Source of the DNA: DASZMJ01 sp035551935
GTDB lineage: Bacteria; Planctomycetota; Planctomycetia; Isosphaerales; Isosphaeraceae
Reading direction: 5' to 3'
Assembly: GCA_035551935.1 (NCBI GenBank)
Contig: DASZMJ010000186.1
Location: 1-64,000 of the forward strand
Length of the DNA: 64,000 nt
This document shows, in pieces, positions 1 through 7,850 of this stretch. Each line of letters starts with the position of its first letter. Within the stretch, counting starts at the first letter, position 1. The notes under the pieces were generated by a model. That model did no database searches and was not told the origin of the DNA. It saw only the letters and a list, made by a program, of their open reading frames with translations. The position numbers were made by a program, and so were the translations under genes.

Positions 1-2
1 GC

Positions 3-404
3 GGGGTCCCCTGGGTGCGGTCTCATCGGATGCGTAGAGACCGATGTTCTGCCCCAGGGGGGCCTCGTTTCCCACCCCCTACCGCCACAACTCCTTATCA
101 GCAAACGAAGTCCAGGGGAGCGGGCGGCGGGTCACGCCCTAATTACTATTACCCGACCGTCGCCCAGAGCCTCCACCCCGGCGGGGCCAACTTCGCCTTC
201 TGCGACGGCTCGGTCCGGTTCATCAAGGACTCGATCAACACCTGGAAGTTCAACCCGGGCTCCAGCGGCGCGCACGGCTACCTGCCCTTCGGCGTGACCT
301 ACGCGAACTACGTCTACACGATCGGCCCCGGCACGCAGATGGGCGTCTTCCAGGCCCTCTCGACCCGCAACTTCAACGAGGTCGTCAGCTCCGACGCCTA
401 TTGA
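3..404 (+). CDS. DUF1559 prepilin-like protein, C-terminal fragment
   Basis: This is the 3' end of a gene that begins before the window. The last ~85 residues carry the terminal block of planctomycete DUF1559 (type II pseudopilin-like) proteins: LHPGGANFAFCDGSVRFIKD, followed by a tail ending in VVSSDAY. These proteins normally start with an N-terminal prepilin methylation helix and are exported; that part lies outside the window. The first ~40 residues visible in this frame (rich in Arg, Pro and Gly) do not resemble the family. Either this region is variable, or the reading frame is shifted just upstream of the visible conserved block. The function of the family is not established. Confidence 0.8.
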   Translation, partial: GVPWVRSHRMRRDRCSAPGGPRFPPPTATTPYQQTKSRGAGGGSRPNYYYPTVAQSLHPGGANFAFCDGSVRFIKDSINTWKFNPGSSGAHGYLPFGVTYANYVYTIGPGTQMGVFQALSTRNFNEVVSSDAY

Positions 405-490
405 TCGGATCGATCGGGGTCGGGGGCTGGGACGGCAGTCCCGGCCGCCGCGCCGTCCGACTCGACCCGGCTTCGAATCGAAGAGGACCG

Positions 491-946
491 ATGAAACGCC
501 TCGCCCGGCGGGCGACGCCCGCCCTGCTGATCGCCCTGATCCTCGGCTGTAGCCGGTCGCCCAAGACGTTTCCGACCGACCCGCCGCCGCACGGCGGGGT
601 CCTGCTCACGTTGCCCGGCGGCCGGGGCTTCGCCGAGGTCCTCCTCGACCAGCCCCCGGCGCAGTCGTCGCGGGACGCGGGCCGGAACTCGGTGATCGTC
701 GCCTACTTCCTCCAGGCCGACAAGAAGACCCCCCTCGAACCGCCACCGACGGGAGTCCGCGTCGCCGTCGATCCGGGGGGCGGCCAGCAAGTGCCGCTGT
801 CGCCGCGACCCCACCCGGAGGACCCCTCCAAGGCGGGCCAGTTCGCCTCGGCCGTCGGCCCCTACGGCGAGTCCGGCGCGCTCAGCGGCGAGCTCCGGGC
901 CGATCTCGACGGCGAGGCCGTCGCCTTGCCATTCTCGATCCGTTGA
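491..946 (+). CDS. Small lipoprotein, unknown function
   Basis: This encodes a 151-residue protein. It opens with two positive clusters and a hydrophobic stretch ending in a lipobox, LILGC (Cys20), so it is predicted to be a lipid-anchored exported protein. I chose the ATG at 491 because it places the lipoprotein signal at the N-terminus; longer in-frame starts upstream do not. The mature part is Pro/Gly rich with short beta-like stretches and no catalytic motif I recognise. It follows the DUF1559 gene by about 85 bases in the same direction. Small lipoproteins downstream of DUF1559 genes are common in planctomycetes, so co-transcription is likely. Function unknown. Confidence 0.8.
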   Translation: MKRLARRATPALLIALILGCSRSPKTFPTDPPPHGGVLLTLPGGRGFAEVLLDQPPAQSSRDAGRNSVIVAYFLQADKKTPLEPPPTGVRVAVDPGGGQQVPLSPRPHPEDPSKAGQFASAVGPYGESGALSGELRADLDGEAVALPFSIR

Positions 947-963
947 GTTGAGATGAGCCGCCC

Positions 964-2238
964 TCACTCTCCCCCGCGGGCGATGGCACGGACGCCCTCG
1001 ACGAGGCGGTCGATCTCGTCGTCGGTCGTGTACAGGGCGCAGCCGGCGCGGACGAGGCCGTCGTCGGCGTGGCCGAGGCGGGCGACGGCGGTGGTGGCGT
1101 AGAAGTCGCCGTTCGAGACGAACACGGCCCGCGACGCCAGCCGGCGCGCGACCTCCGCCGACGGCACGCCGGCCACGACGAACGACAGGGTCGCCGTCCG
1201 CGGCGACGACGGCGGCGGGCCGAAGAGCCGGACGCCGTCGATCACCTCGAGACCCTCCCAGAGCCTCGTCAGCATCCCCGAGGCACGCGCGTGGAAGGCG
1301 GCCAGGGCGGCCTCGAGCCGGGCCCGTCGGGTCGGGCCGGCGGCGAGCGAGGCGAGGTAGTCCACCGTCGCGCCGGCGCCGACGATCCCCTCGTGGCTCA
1401 AGGTCCCCGTCTCGAACCGCTCGGGGGCCTCGTCCGAGGCCGGCCGGAGCTTCGGCACGTCGAGCGCCTCGAGGCGGTCGCGGCGACCGTAGAGGACGCC
1501 GATGTGCGGGCCGTAGAACTTGTAAGCCGAGCAGGCGAGGAAGTCGCAGCCGAGGGCCTTCACGTCCATCGGCGCGTGCGGGGCGTAGTGGACCGCGTCG
1601 ACGAAGACCGCGGCGCCGGCGTCGCGGGCGATCGCCGCGGCGGCACGGACGTCGTTGATCGTCCCCAAGGCGTTCGACGCGGCGCCGATGGCCAGCAGCT
1701 TCGTGCGCGGGCCGACCTGCCGCGCGAGGTCGTCCATGTCGAGCCGGCCGTCCTCGACCCGCATCCGCACGACCTTGATCGTCACCCCGCGCTCGACCTC
1801 CAGCGCGCGCCAGGGGTCGACATTGGCGTGGTGGTCGAGCTCGGTGACGACAATCTCATCCCCCGGCCCCATCCCGCGGCCGAGGGAGCGCGAGAGATGA
1901 TACGTCAACGTCGTCATGTTCGCGCCGAAGGCGACCTCGGCCGGCTCGGCGCCGAGGAAGTCGGCCAAGGCGGCGCGGGCGTCGGCGATCGCGGCGTCGG
2001 TCTCGTGGCTGGTCGGGTAGTTCCAGTGGGTGTTGGCGTTGTGGTGGAGCAGGTAGTCCGCCATCGCCTCGACGACGGCCAGGGGGACCTGCGTGCCGCC
2101 GGGCCCGTCGAAGTACGCGACCTCGCGGCCGCGGTGCCGGCGCGCCAGGGCCGGGAAGTGCGGGCGGATCGCCTCGGTCGGGGCCACGTCCAACGCCTGC
2201 GACGGGATGATCGGCATCGCGTCCACTCTTCGGGCCAC
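964..2238 (-). CDS. Class V aminotransferase, cysteine desulfurase-like
   Basis: This is a fold-type I PLP enzyme of ~417-424 residues. Counting from the ATG at 2217, visible motifs are ELDHHANVDPW (His130 stacks on PLP in this family), FVDAVHYAPH (Asp207, His210) and the PLP-lysine segment SAYKFYGPHIG (Lys233). The overall pattern, including YFDGPGGTQVP near the N-terminus and ETGTLSHEGIVG further on, matches the VC1184-like branch of SufS-related proteins, whose substrate is unsettled. A GTG start at 2238 has a GAGG about 9 bases upstream and gives 424 residues; the ATG at 2217 (417 residues) is an alternative with a poorer ribosome site. It converges with the small lipoprotein gene. No sufBCD or iscU is nearby, so a role in Fe-S assembly is not supported by context. 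Confidence 0.85.
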   Translation of the reverse strand: MARRVDAMPIIPSQALDVAPTEAIRPHFPALARRHRGREVAYFDGPGGTQVPLAVVEAMADYLLHHNANTHWNYPTSHETDAAIADARAALADFLGAEPAEVAFGANMTTLTYHLSRSLGRGMGPGDEIVVTELDHHANVDPWRALEVERGVTIKVVRMRVEDGRLDMDDLARQVGPRTKLLAIGAASNALGTINDVRAAAAIARDAGAAVFVDAVHYAPHAPMDVKALGCDFLACSAYKFYGPHIGVLYGRRDRLEALDVPKLRPASDEAPERFETGTLSHEGIVGAGATVDYLASLAAGPTRRARLEAALAAFHARASGMLTRLWEGLEVIDGVRLFGPPPSSPRTATLSFVVAGVPSAEVARRLASRAVFVSNGDFYATTAVARLGHADDGLVRAGCALYTTDDEIDRLVEGVRAIARGGE

Positions 2239-2389
2239 GGTCTCGTCCCTCGGGCGGCCCTCCCGCCCCGATCGCCCGACATTAGGCCCTCGGCCCGCCG
2301 ATCGTCAAGCGGGACGCGGGTCGGCGCCGGGGGGCCCCGGCGGTAAGATGTCGCCGGTCCGGGGGTTCTCTCGAAACGGAGGAGGAAAC

Positions 2390-3226
2390 ATGGACGTGCC
2401 CAACCCGGTGACGATCGGCCCGATGACGATCGGCCGCGGGAGGCCCTTGGCCCTGATCGGCGGGCCTTGCGTGATGGAGCCGGGCGACATGACGCTCACC
2501 ATCGCGCGACGGCTCGTCGAGATCTGCGGCGACCTAGGGGTCCCCCTGGTCTTCAAGGCGTCGTTCGACAAGGCCAACCGGACCTCGAAGTCCAGCTTCC
2601 GAGGGCCGGGGCTCGAAGGGGGATTGCGGATCTTCGAGCGGGTCAAGGCCGAGACGTCGCTGCCGGTGACGACCGACGTCCACGAGACGCATCAAGCGGC
2701 GCCGATCGCCGAGGTCGTCGACCTCTTGCAGATCCCGGCCTTCCTGGCGCGGCAGACGGACCTGCTCGAGGCGGCGTCGGCGACGGGCCGGCCGTTGAAC
2801 GTGAAGAAGGGTCAGTTCATGGCCCCTTGGGACATGACTCACGTCGTCGCCAAGGTCATCGGCGCCGGCGCCCCCGGCGTCCTGCTGACCGAGCGCGGCA
2901 CGACCTTCGGCTACGGCCGGCTCGTCAACGACTTCCGCGCCATCCCCCAGATGCAGGCCACCGGCGCCCCCGTCGTCTTCGACGCGACCCACTCCGTCCA
3001 GCTCCCGAGCGCCGGCCCCGGCGTCTCCTCCGGCGAGCGTGCGATGGTCCCCTACCTGGCCCGTGCCGCCGTCGCCGCCGGCTGCGACGCCCTCTTCCTC
3101 GAGGTCCATCCCCGCCCCGACGAGGCCCTCTCCGACGGCCCCAACGCGCTGGCCCTCGACGACCTCGCCCCCCTGCTCCGCACCTGCCTCCGCATCCGCG
3201 CGGCGCTTTCCGAGGGCGACACCTGA
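2390..3226 (+). CDS. kdsA: 3-deoxy-8-phosphooctulonate synthase (KDO8P synthase)
   Basis: KdsA condenses phosphoenolpyruvate with arabinose 5-phosphate to give KDO 8-phosphate, a precursor of the LPS inner core. The 278-residue protein has the family hallmarks: ALIGGPCVMEPGD near the start, VFKASFDKANRTSKSSFRGPG, TTDVHE, QIPAFLARQTDLL, NVKKGQF, TERGTTFGYG, and VFDATHSVQLP. Length is normal. The ATG at 2390 is preceded by GGAGGA at good spacing. The presence of kdsA implies a lipopolysaccharide-type outer membrane. It stands alone here, transcribed divergently from the aminotransferase gene and followed by a large palindrome. Confidence 0.97.
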   Translation: MDVPNPVTIGPMTIGRGRPLALIGGPCVMEPGDMTLTIARRLVEICGDLGVPLVFKASFDKANRTSKSSFRGPGLEGGLRIFERVKAETSLPVTTDVHETHQAAPIAEVVDLLQIPAFLARQTDLLEAASATGRPLNVKKGQFMAPWDMTHVVAKVIGAGAPGVLLTERGTTFGYGRLVNDFRAIPQMQATGAPVVFDATHSVQLPSAGPGVSSGERAMVPYLARAAVAAGCDALFLEVHPRPDEALSDGPNALALDDLAPLLRTCLRIRAALSEGDT

Positions 3227-3243
3227 TCCGGACGCCAGGTCAG

Positions 3244-3308
3244 CCCCGTAGGGCAGGGCTTGCCCTGCCTCTTCATGATGTCGGCAGGGCAAGCCCTGCC
3301 CTACGGGG
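3244..3308. repeat. Perfect inverted repeat, REPIN-like (GTAG-headed palindromes)
   Basis: Two perfectly complementary 26-base arms (3244-3269 and 3283-3308) flank a 13-base spacer. Each arm is itself nearly palindromic: GGCAGGGC, TT, GCCCTGCC, preceded by GTAG. This is the layout of two REP units in inverted orientation. It sits exactly between the convergent ends of kdsA and the beta-propeller gene, so it can also act as a two-way transcription terminator. There is no T-tract on either side. Confidence 0.8.
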
Positions 3309-3319
3309 AATCCTCCGGG

Positions 3320-4354
3320 TCACTCGCCGACGACCAGGACGACGAACGAGCCGGGCTCGTAGCCGGGTCGGCCGCCCTTCTTGGCCGCGGCGGGGGTCGC
3401 CGCCCGGGTGGCGGCGGAGAGGTAGAGGCGGTGGGTCTTGGGGTCCAGCGCGATCGTCTTGGCGCTCACCTGGGTCTTGATGTTCCCGGCGACCTCGTAC
3501 TTGCCGGGGGACGTCTCGCGGATGATGGTCAGCGTGCCGTCGCCGCCGTTGGAGCTGAAGATCAGCTTGCGGTCGGCGTCGAAGACGCAGCCGTCGGGGC
3601 CGGTGCCGATCTCGAGGGCCTGGACGACCTTGCCGCTGTCGGCGTCGGAGACGATCAGCTTCCGGTTGGCACAGGTGCTGAAGAGCTTGCGCTGCTTGGC
3701 GTCGAAGGCCAGGCCGGTCGGCTCCTCGCCGGGGGCCAGCGAGTACGTCTTGATCATCTTCATGGTCTTGGCGTCGAACTCGAGGACCTCGCTCTTGTCT
3801 TCCAGGTTGCAGAAGACGTGCCCCTTCTCGTCGGCGCAGGCCAGCTCGGGGACGCCGCCCGCGGCGAGGGTGCCGACGACCTTCATCGCGGCCGGGTCGA
3901 TCGCGGTGATGTCGTTGGTCGCGTGGTTGAAGCTGAGGACCCGTCGACTGACCGGCTCATAGATGATGATATCAGGCCGGCCGTTCGCCTTGACCGTGCC
4001 GAGGGTCTTCAAGGTCTTGAGGTCGAAGGCGGTGACGGTCGAGTTGCCGCCGTTGCTGGTGAAGCCCCGGTTGAGCCCGGGGACGAAGGCGATCCCGTGG
4101 ACGCCCGGGGTCCCGGCGATCTCGCCGACGACCTTCTCGGTGTCCAGGTCGACGACGATGACGCGGTTGCCCCGCGCGACGTACAGCTTGCGGTTGGCGG
4201 AGTCGACCTCGAGGAAGTCCCAGCCGCCTTCGCCGCCGATGGCGATCTTGCGGACCTTCTCGTAGCGGGCCGCGGGGTCCTGGGCCTTCGTCGTCGAGGC
4301 CAGGCCGAACACGATCAAGGCCGAAGCGAGGGCGAATCCGAGTCGCAGCTTCAC
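3320..4354 (-). CDS. Exported YVTN/NHL-type beta-propeller protein
   Basis: This is a 344-residue protein with a clear Sec signal peptide (hydrophobic residues ~5-20, then STTKA before the mature chain). The body is a series of ~40-residue blade repeats such as RKLYVARGNRVIVVDLDT, STVTAFDLKTLKTLGTV and RKLIVSDADSGKVVQAL, the YVTN pattern. I chose the GTG at 4354 because GGAGGG lies 7 bases upstream and the signal peptide then begins the protein; longer upstream reading is unlikely. Such propellers are usually periplasmic or surface binding proteins. No enzymatic residues are evident. A large palindrome directly follows the stop. Confidence 0.88.
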   Translation of the reverse strand: MKLRLGFALASALIVFGLASTTKAQDPAARYEKVRKIAIGGEGGWDFLEVDSANRKLYVARGNRVIVVDLDTEKVVGEIAGTPGVHGIAFVPGLNRGFTSNGGNSTVTAFDLKTLKTLGTVKANGRPDIIIYEPVSRRVLSFNHATNDITAIDPAAMKVVGTLAAGGVPELACADEKGHVFCNLEDKSEVLEFDAKTMKMIKTYSLAPGEEPTGLAFDAKQRKLFSTCANRKLIVSDADSGKVVQALEIGTGPDGCVFDADRKLIFSSNGGDGTLTIIRETSPGKYEVAGNIKTQVSAKTIALDPKTHRLYLSAATRAATPAAAKKGGRPGYEPGSFVVLVVGE

Positions 4355-4546
4355 GGTCGTTCCCTCCACACGGGTGCGGTCGAGCCGGCGGAACGCCGAC
4401 ATTGCCCCCCTTATACCCGAGTCGTTCCGCCGAGGGATGAAGATGAGCGGAAGTTTAACCGCCACCTCCCGGAGGACCGGACCGGGACCGGAGAGACCCA
4501 TCGTCTCGGTCCCGTCCCCGGCCACGCCGCACCTCATGAGGAGAGG

Positions 4547-4921
4547 TCAAGCGTCGTCGCGGGCGTCGATCCGACGCTTCGGCGCGCCCAGGCGCCACGC
4601 CTCCGTCACGAGGTCGGCCAGGTCCGCCGGGTCGACCGTCGCGAGCCGCACGAGCATCCAAGGATAATTCCTATAGTGATCGGTGATGGAGAAAGTCTCC
4701 GGGTCGGCCCTCATCCGCATCGCCCGATCGGCCTCGGCGACCTTGACGACCAGCGCATCGCCGTCCTGATGAAGCCGGACGAAGAGCGTCTTCCGCACGT
4801 GGAACGCCGGCGTGCCGTAGGACGTCCCCTCCACGGCCCCCGGCAGCGCGCCGGCGACCTGGCGCACCGTCTCCCACGTGACGGGCCCCTTCCCCCTGCC
4901 TCGACCCCGGACTCGTGCCAT
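4547..4921 (-). CDS. MmcQ/YjbR-family protein
   Basis: This is a 124-residue protein matching the YjbR/MmcQ (DUF419) family, with a small CyaY-like fold: VTWETVRQVAGALPGAVEGTSYGTPAFHVRKTLFVRL, DGDALVVKV, then TDHYRNYPWMLVRLATVD. The family is sometimes called DNA-binding, but its biochemical role is unclear. The start at 4921 gives a short basic N-terminal tail (RVRGRGRGKG), then the domain. It lies 8 bases downstream of the DUF1508 gene on the same strand, so the two are probably co-transcribed. Confidence 0.85.
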   Translation of the reverse strand: MARVRGRGRGKGPVTWETVRQVAGALPGAVEGTSYGTPAFHVRKTLFVRLHQDGDALVVKVAEADRAMRMRADPETFSITDHYRNYPWMLVRLATVDPADLADLVTEAWRLGAPKRRIDARDDA

Positions 4922-4929
4922 AACCCCTC

Positions 4930-5280
4930 TCAGCCCGACCCGGCCGCCCCCGTGGTGTCGTGGACCTTCGCCTCGGAGGCGTTCGCCCTCACCGAGGCGA
5001 TCCCCTTCTCCATGGCCGCGGTCGCCGAGTACATCTCGCTCGTGCCGATGACCTGGCCGTTGGCCGCCTTGAGGACGAAGTACGGCTCGCCCGCGGTGGA
5101 CGTCCGCCGGTCGAATCGCTCGTCGTGCGCCGCGTTGACCCGGACCGACTCGATCCCCTCGGCCGCGCCCGACTTCGCCTTGTACCGCTGGCTCGTCAGG
5201 ATCACCTCGCCGTTGGCGGCCTTGAGGTTGAACACGTACTCGTTCGACTCCGTCCCCTTCAGCTCGAACGTGCCGGCCAT
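4930..5280 (-). CDS. DUF1508 (YegP-like) tandem-domain protein
   Basis: This 116-residue protein consists of two copies of the ~48-residue DUF1508 motif. The first contains YVFNLKAANGEVILTSQRYK and the second YFVLKAANGQVIGTSEMY, each followed by a GIESVR or GIASVR segment. This is the standard YegP architecture, a small cytosolic protein of unknown function that is often stress-associated. The ATG at 5280 has GGAGGT 6-7 bases upstream. It is the first gene of a probable two-gene unit with the YjbR-like gene. Confidence 0.93.
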   Translation of the reverse strand: MAGTFELKGTESNEYVFNLKAANGEVILTSQRYKAKSGAAEGIESVRVNAAHDERFDRRTSTAGEPYFVLKAANGQVIGTSEMYSATAAMEKGIASVRANASEAKVHDTTGAAGSG

Positions 5281-5494
5281 CGTCGTCACCTCCACGGTTG
5301 AGACAATCCGAGAATGCACATGATGATCCCACGCCGCCCCCGAGGATGACCGATCGTCGCGCGGCCCGCAAGCGAAAAGTCGCGACGCGGGCGGCGACGG
5401 TTCGAACGCTGGTGCGTGTGCAGCGTGGCCGATGGTTCCCCGGGCCGGCGAGCCGGCAGGACCGCCCGTCCGCCGCGGCCACCGGACGTGCCCC

Positions 5495-6505
5495 TCAAGC
5501 AGTCCTCGCATGGATTGGATCGTCGAATTCGACCCGGCTGATGGTGGCGTGGATCGCGCCGACGAAACGGGGCACGGCCGCCGCGCTGGTCATCTTCGAC
5601 CAAGCCATGTCGTAATACTTCTTCTCTAACTCGTTACCGATGGAATTGCGGCCGGCGGCGATCGCGGCCAAGTTCGTCGAACCCTGTCCCATAAACGGGT
5701 CCAGCACCCAGTCACCGGCGAACGAGAACATGCGGACCAGCCTCTCGGCCAGCTCGACCGGGAATGGGGCGGGATGACCTCCTCGGGTCGATGAGCCCCG
5801 GACGTCGTCCCAGAACGACCGGAACCATCCCTGCATCTCCTCCTTCGTGAGCATCGAGAGCAGCATATGCTGACGTGTCACGGAGCGATACTTGCCCCCC
5901 TTCCTCATGAACAGGATGTGCTCCATATCATTCTTGATGACGGACCCCGGCTGGTAGGGCTTGCCGTAGAACCCGGCCCCGTTGCCCTTGGCCTCGGTCA
6001 CACCGTTGGCGATTTTGTGCCAGAGGATGGGGGTCAAGCAGTCGAGGCCGATCTTGCGGGTCCGGACCTGGATGTCGGCATGCAGCGGCATGATGAAGTG
6101 CCGGCCCCCCTGCTTGCGGGGGATGCAGACGTCGCCGACGACGCAGCAGATGCGCCCCCCCGGTACAAGCACCCTGCCGCATTCCCGCCAAACCTTGTCC
6201 AGCTCCGTGAGGAATGCCTCGTAGTCCTCGATATCCCCCAACTGTCCTTCGGAATGCTCGTAATCCTTGAGGGTCCAGTAGGGTGGGCTGGTCACGACGA
6301 GGTGGACCGACTCGTCGGGGATCCAGGACAGGTCTCGGGCGTCGCCGAGGTGGAGGCGATGATCCGTCCTGTCGAAGGGGGCCGGCCAGGGGCATGCCCT
6401 GGCGGCCCGATTCTCTTTGAGCAGGCCATGGAGGCCCTCGGGCGTGTTGTCCGACGCGAAGGCGAGCCGGGTCTGCGCGGGGTCGTGCCTCATAAGATCG
6501 AGCAT
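5495..6505 (-). CDS. Site-specific DNA methyltransferase (beta class, probable N4-cytosine or N6-adenine)
   Basis: This 336-residue enzyme has catalytic motif IV, VTSPPYWTL (residues ~71-79), ahead of the AdoMet-binding motif I, LDPFMGQGST (~268-277). That order defines the beta class of amino-methyltransferases. SPPY is most often found in N4-cytosine enzymes, but N6-adenine cannot be excluded. The middle portion (residues ~125-250) would hold the target recognition region. It is divergent from a probable nuclease gene at 6637 with ~130 bases between starts, a classic type II restriction-modification arrangement. Base composition is visibly lower in GC than the neighbours (about 52% over 5881-5940), which suggests acquisition by transfer. 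No C-protein regulator is visible. Confidence 0.9.
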   Translation of the reverse strand: MLDLMRHDPAQTRLAFASDNTPEGLHGLLKENRAARACPWPAPFDRTDHRLHLGDARDLSWIPDESVHLVVTSPPYWTLKDYEHSEGQLGDIEDYEAFLTELDKVWRECGRVLVPGGRICCVVGDVCIPRKQGGRHFIMPLHADIQVRTRKIGLDCLTPILWHKIANGVTEAKGNGAGFYGKPYQPGSVIKNDMEHILFMRKGGKYRSVTRQHMLLSMLTKEEMQGWFRSFWDDVRGSSTRGGHPAPFPVELAERLVRMFSFAGDWVLDPFMGQGSTNLAAIAAGRNSIGNELEKKYYDMAWSKMTSAAAVPRFVGAIHATISRVEFDDPIHARTA

Positions 6506-6636
6506 ATACCACGTTGCCCGCGGCCGCGATAGCCGAGCAGATCAACCCGCTTTGGGTTACAGTAGGGTGGCCACTTTTCCGGCCGGTTCGGGATGGATCT
6601 CAGCTCATACGGGTCGCGACTTGAGGGGTACGACTC

Positions 6637-7260
6637 TTGGATCTCGAACAAACCATCGACGCTATCATCCGGCGCCCGACGCAGTCGTCCGACCGGCTCC
6701 TGGCGATGGCCGATTTCATCAAGGATCGGCTGGCGGCTCACGGACTCCCCGCGGAGGGGACACGTGGGGGGACCGGCGGGGAGTTGAAGGTCAGGGGCTT
6801 GGCCCGGACGAAAGACTGGGATGTCGCCTACGAGTTCGCCGGCAAGTTCCGCCTCCTGATTTCGCTGAAATCGATGTGGCGGAACGCCTCGGGCACGGTC
6901 CCCAACAGGATCGACGACCATATGGACGAGGTGGCGAACGTCCAGCAGTTGCACCCGGAGATCGTCATCGGCTACGTCGTCTTGTTTGACGAGGTGGCCG
7001 ACAGCACCCGCAAGGACGGCCTGAAGTGGTCCGAGTTCTTCGAGCAGGCCATCCAGCGAATCGCCATCCGGAAGGCCCCCCTCTGGAACCAAGGACTCCT
7101 CGAAGGTTCGTGGTTCATCCGCTTCAACAGCACCCGGCCGCTCGGCCAGCGATTGGCCGAACCCGACCAGGCATCCGCCGTGGGCGATGCCTTCATCCTG
7201 GATCTTCTGCGAGAGTTGCACCGGCGTGAGCCGGCGATCCCATTCACGACACTCCCCTGA
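6637..7260 (+). CDS. Probable type II restriction endonuclease partner of the methyltransferase
   Basis: This 207-residue cytosolic protein starts at a TTG (6637); no in-frame ATG exists nearby. I do not recognise the family by name. It contains KDWDVAYEFAGKFRLLISLKSMW (residues ~59-81), resembling the core beta-hairpin of PD-(D/E)xK nucleases: an acidic residue (Asp62) followed by a hydrophobic strand ending in SLK (Lys78). The usual second acidic residue is Ser here, so the catalytic assignment is tentative. Its position, divergent from a beta-class methyltransferase and with similar low GC, is the main support for a restriction role. A DNA-repair nuclease or an inactive relic are alternatives. 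Confidence 0.6.
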   Translation: MDLEQTIDAIIRRPTQSSDRLLAMADFIKDRLAAHGLPAEGTRGGTGGELKVRGLARTKDWDVAYEFAGKFRLLISLKSMWRNASGTVPNRIDDHMDEVANVQQLHPEIVIGYVVLFDEVADSTRKDGLKWSEFFEQAIQRIAIRKAPLWNQGLLEGSWFIRFNSTRPLGQRLAEPDQASAVGDAFILDLLRELHRREPAIPFTTLP

Positions 7261-7281
7261 GCGGGTGGTTTGGAGGGGGCA

Positions 7282-7815
7282 TTGGACGATCTCCTGGCGG
7301 ACATCCGGCACGAGTTCCGGCGGCACAAGGTCATGGCCGATCGGGCGATGGCGGAGCTTGACGACGGGGACTTCTTCCGACGTCCGGGGGATGCGGTCAA
7401 CCCGGTCGCGTTGATCGTCAAGCACCTGGCCGGGAACATGGCCTCGCGCTGGGCCGACTTCAAGACGAGCGACGGCGAGAAGCCGACCCGCGACCGCGAC
7501 GGGGAGTTCGTCCTCAAGGACGAGGACTCGCGGGAGAACCTGATGGCGGCGTGGGAGCGCGGCTGGGAGACCCTGTTCGACGCGCTGGACGGCTTGACCG
7601 ACGCGGACATGGCGATCACGGTGACCATCCGCGGCGAGGCCCACTCGGCGCGGCAGGCGTTGCTGCGCGGGATGTCGCACGTGGCCTACCACACGGGCCA
7701 GATCCTCTACCTCGTCCGGCTCCTGCGCCCCGAGAGCACCTGGCAGACGATCCCACCCGGCCGGAGCCGCAGCGTCCCCGGCGGGTATCGCCGGCCCCAG
7801 GAGCTGGGTGGTTGA
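7282..7815 (+). CDS. DinB-superfamily protein (DUF1572-like)
   Basis: This 177-residue helical-bundle protein resembles DUF1572/DinB members. An N-terminal helix ends in KHLAGNMASRW, and a C-terminal helix carries RGMSHVAYHTGQILYLVRLL; the histidines (KH, SHVAYHTGQ) are the expected metal ligands. Members of this superfamily are metal-dependent thiol transferases or hydrolases, but the substrate here is unknown. I chose TTG at 7282, since GGAGGGGG (7272-7279) sits directly upstream; a second TTG at 7270 overlaps that ribosome site and is less likely. It begins ~20 bases after the nuclease gene, yet it is a chromosomal-type gene and not a known restriction component. Confidence 0.8.
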   Translation: MDDLLADIRHEFRRHKVMADRAMAELDDGDFFRRPGDAVNPVALIVKHLAGNMASRWADFKTSDGEKPTRDRDGEFVLKDEDSRENLMAAWERGWETLFDALDGLTDADMAITVTIRGEAHSARQALLRGMSHVAYHTGQILYLVRLLRPESTWQTIPPGRSRSVPGGYRRPQELGG

Positions 7816-7850
7816 GACATGCCCCCTGACGGGCCAGGGTCGGGGGGATC

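Noticed and set aside
1..40. A second DUF1559-like end (VSSDA then stop) in another frame
   Set aside because: Only about five residues match, which is too short to be meaningful.
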